This document shows positions 5,942 to 7,089 of a stretch of 7,089 bases of DNA, piece by piece. The notes below the pieces were generated by a model. It was given only the letters and a program-made list of their open reading frames with translations. It searched no databases and was not told the origin of the DNA. Each line of letters opens with the position of its first letter. Position 1 is the first letter of the stretch. The DNA lies in NCBI GenBank assembly GCA_033720735.1, contig JAWWBX010000230.1:1-7089 (forward strand). Reading direction: 5' to 3'. The DNA comes from B8-G4 sp033720735. Lineage in GTDB: Bacteria; Bacteroidota; Bacteroidia; Chitinophagales; Saprospiraceae. Position numbers and translations under genes: made by a program.

Positions 5942-7089
5942 TTATTGGACGATGATCCTGTAAACTCCAGTTAATTGTTCTATACGCGCCTCAAGATAGT
6001 ATACCCCGGGCACAGAGCCAATTGCCACGTTGCGAATCGCCCCATCCTCAAGGACAACGTCCCGGGCCATGTATACGATGCGACCATAGACGTCGCGTAC
6101 CCGAAGATTTGCCGATCCGGTTATATCCCCAAACCGCACATGCAACAGACCATTACCAGGATTGGGGTAACATTCGAAGTCTAATACGTCACGGGCAGGA
6201 TGGCGGGTGCTGGTGGTCATGACATCGATCACCATGGAAGAAGTGTCCGTCCCGCATTCATTTGTGACAATGAGGGTAACTGTGTATTGGCCCGCTCCCT
6301 GATAGACATGCGTCGGGTTGGTTGCCACAGAGGTGTCTCCGTCGCCAAAATGCCACAGGTATGTACCACCTCCGGTAGACTGGTTTTCGGTTGTCAGAAC
6401 AAGCCCTTGCACCTCGGTGGTAAACTGTGCTACCGGCGCTGTCGCACAACATAACTCGAACCTAGCAAAAGCGGGTGCTCCCTGTCCACAGTTGCTTGGC
6501 CCTCCGGTCCAGGTACCCGTTTCTCCGTCAGCAAATGTGAAAAACCCGACCGAAAGATCAGAGGTCGAATCGGTGTCGCAAACCGGCACAGGGCGGACGG
6601 TCAGCTCAAAACAAAACTGCCAGGGGCCCATGCTACAACTGCAACAGGCACCATCGCCCCAGTCCACATTCGGATGCCCGATTTCAGGACATGCTCCCTG
6701 GATATTGTAGTGAAACCAGCCTGGCGGCAGCACATCGCCATCCCCGGGGATGCCCCCCCAGCACGGTCCACTGCTGCCACCCTGAAAGGTGTTGCCTGAG
6801 CATTGGCTGTCGTACAGCACGTTGCACAACGTGTAGTTTGCGGTATCGCCAGACCATCCGGTACGATAAAAGCAATGCGGATAGTGATAATTGGCGTCTG
6901 TGATCCAGTCCCAGATCCCGCTCGCGCTGCCACTCTGCCCATTGGCGGGAAAAGGGCTGCCATTCAGGGTTGCCTGCATGGGCGGAGTACCCCATCCATC
7001 TTCAAATGACAGGGCGGGATCCCAGCCATTCCCAAAGACCGGCACGATCCCCTGAAACCATTGGCAGTTGTTTTCGCTTGAAGAGAAGG
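5942..7089 (-). CDS. T9SS-exported PKD-domain protein, C-terminal part (5' end outside window)
   Basis: The frame is open from the right edge to TAA at 5944-5942, giving 381 visible residues. Visible order: cysteine-rich module (visible residues 6-214), one PKD domain, and a C-terminal type A T9SS sorting domain. The GTG at 7045-7043 is not the start: reading upstream, the frame continues with NNCQWFQGI, which matches the interior of the neighbouring giant protein, so the true start lies beyond 7089. The protein should cross the inner membrane by Sec, then the outer membrane by T9SS, and be released or anchored at the cell surface after the sorting domain is cleaved. No enzyme motif is visible. 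It is a paralogue of the downstream giant gene through the module. The missing N-terminus may hold more repeats or another domain, so the total size is unknown. Confidence 0.95.
   Translation of the reverse strand, partial: FSSSENNCQWFQGIVPVFGNGWDPALSFEDGWGTPPMQATLNGSPFPANGQSGSASGIWDWITDANYHYPHCFYRTGWSGDTANYTLCNVLYDSQCSGNTFQGGSSGPCWGGIPGDGDVLPPGWFHYNIQGACPEIGHPNVDWGDGACCSCSMGPWQFCFELTVRPVPVCDTDSTSDLSVGFFTFADGETGTWTGGPSNCGQGAPAFARFELCCATAPVAQFTTEVQGLVLTTENQSTGGGTYLWHFGDGDTSVATNPTHVYQGAGQYTVTLIVTNECGTDTSSMVIDVMTTSTRHPARDVLDFECYPNPGNGLLHVRFGDITGSANLRVRDVYGRIVYMARDVVLEDGAIRNVAIGSVPGVYYLEARIEQLTGVYRIIVQ
5945..6184 (-). other. Type A T9SS C-terminal sorting domain
   Basis: The last 80 or so residues show the standard order: YPNP at 6169-6158, then GNGLLHVRF, LRVRDVYGRIVY, a short DG turn, SVPGVYYLEARI, and the terminal TGVYRIIVQ strand directly before TAA. 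This signal directs Bacteroidota proteins through the type IX translocon, where it is normally cleaved. A His/Arg-containing linker with two prolines and small residues (TTSTRHPAR) separates it from the PKD domain. Confidence 0.92.
6221..6436 (-). other. PKD domain of the upstream gene
   Basis: About 72 residues run from PVAQF to MVIDV. The hallmark YLWHFGDGDTS lies near 6361-6330, followed by NPTHVY, GQYTVTLIVTN and ECGTD. This is the classical PKD beta-sandwich pattern (W-x-FGDG, N-P-x-H-x-Y, YTVTL). PKD domains in secreted bacterial proteins mediate protein or carbohydrate contacts or act as spacers. Here it lies between the cysteine-rich module and the sorting signal, so a spacer role is plausible. 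Confidence 0.9.
6446..7072 (-). other. Cysteine-rich module, copy B (upstream gene)
   Basis: This is the 209-residue counterpart of the module at 2821-3450, roughly three-quarters identical by eye, with all 14 cysteines at matching places. Conserved runs include NCQWFQGIVPVFGNGWDP, GGSSGPCWGGIPGDGD, PPGWFHYNIQGACP, IGHPNVDWGDGACC and FADGETGTWTGGPS. The main difference is the loop after PHCFY: this copy has GWSGDTANYTLC where copy A has the acidic GDFDGNGSLDMC. There is also a one-residue gap near the TDST stretch. Here the module is followed directly by a PKD domain and the sorting domain. Confidence 0.85.

Noticed and set aside
7043..7045. GTG as start of the upstream gene
   Set aside because: The frame stays open to the right edge and the residues before the GTG match the interior of the giant protein, so the gene starts outside the window.

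Overview
The window looks like part of a Bacteroidota chromosome (Flavobacteriales/Saprospiria-like by general character). The evidence is a C-terminal type IX secretion (T9SS) sorting domain, a PKD domain, SprB-like repeats and a very long repetitive secreted protein. Base composition looks GC-rich for the phylum, judged by eye and not computed. Nothing in the window fixes the genus.

The whole window is occupied by two tandem genes, both on the minus strand and both cut by the window edges. The upstream gene (7089 down to 5942) is the C-terminal 381 residues of a secreted protein: a cysteine-rich module of about 209 residues, then one PKD domain, then a type A T9SS sorting domain and stop. 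After a 127-bp gap comes the start of a second, giant gene (5814 down past position 1), open for 1938 codons with no stop in the window. It has a signal peptide, five divergent repeats of about 140 residues, a second copy of the cysteine-rich module, a PKD-like segment, and an array of at least twelve Ig-like/SprB-like units. Three units of about 80 residues are followed by nine of about 70, and the array runs off the left edge.

The two genes are partial paralogues. Their shared module is roughly three-quarters identical by eye, keeps all 14 cysteines, and is followed by a PKD-type segment in both. The reasonable inference is a pair of envelope or extracellular proteins exported by Sec and then T9SS: a giant adhesin-like filament and a smaller relative. 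Function beyond that cannot be read from the sequence. I see no RNA genes, mobile elements, CRISPR arrays, transposases or enzymes. The many plus-strand open frames are antisense shadows of the two genes.
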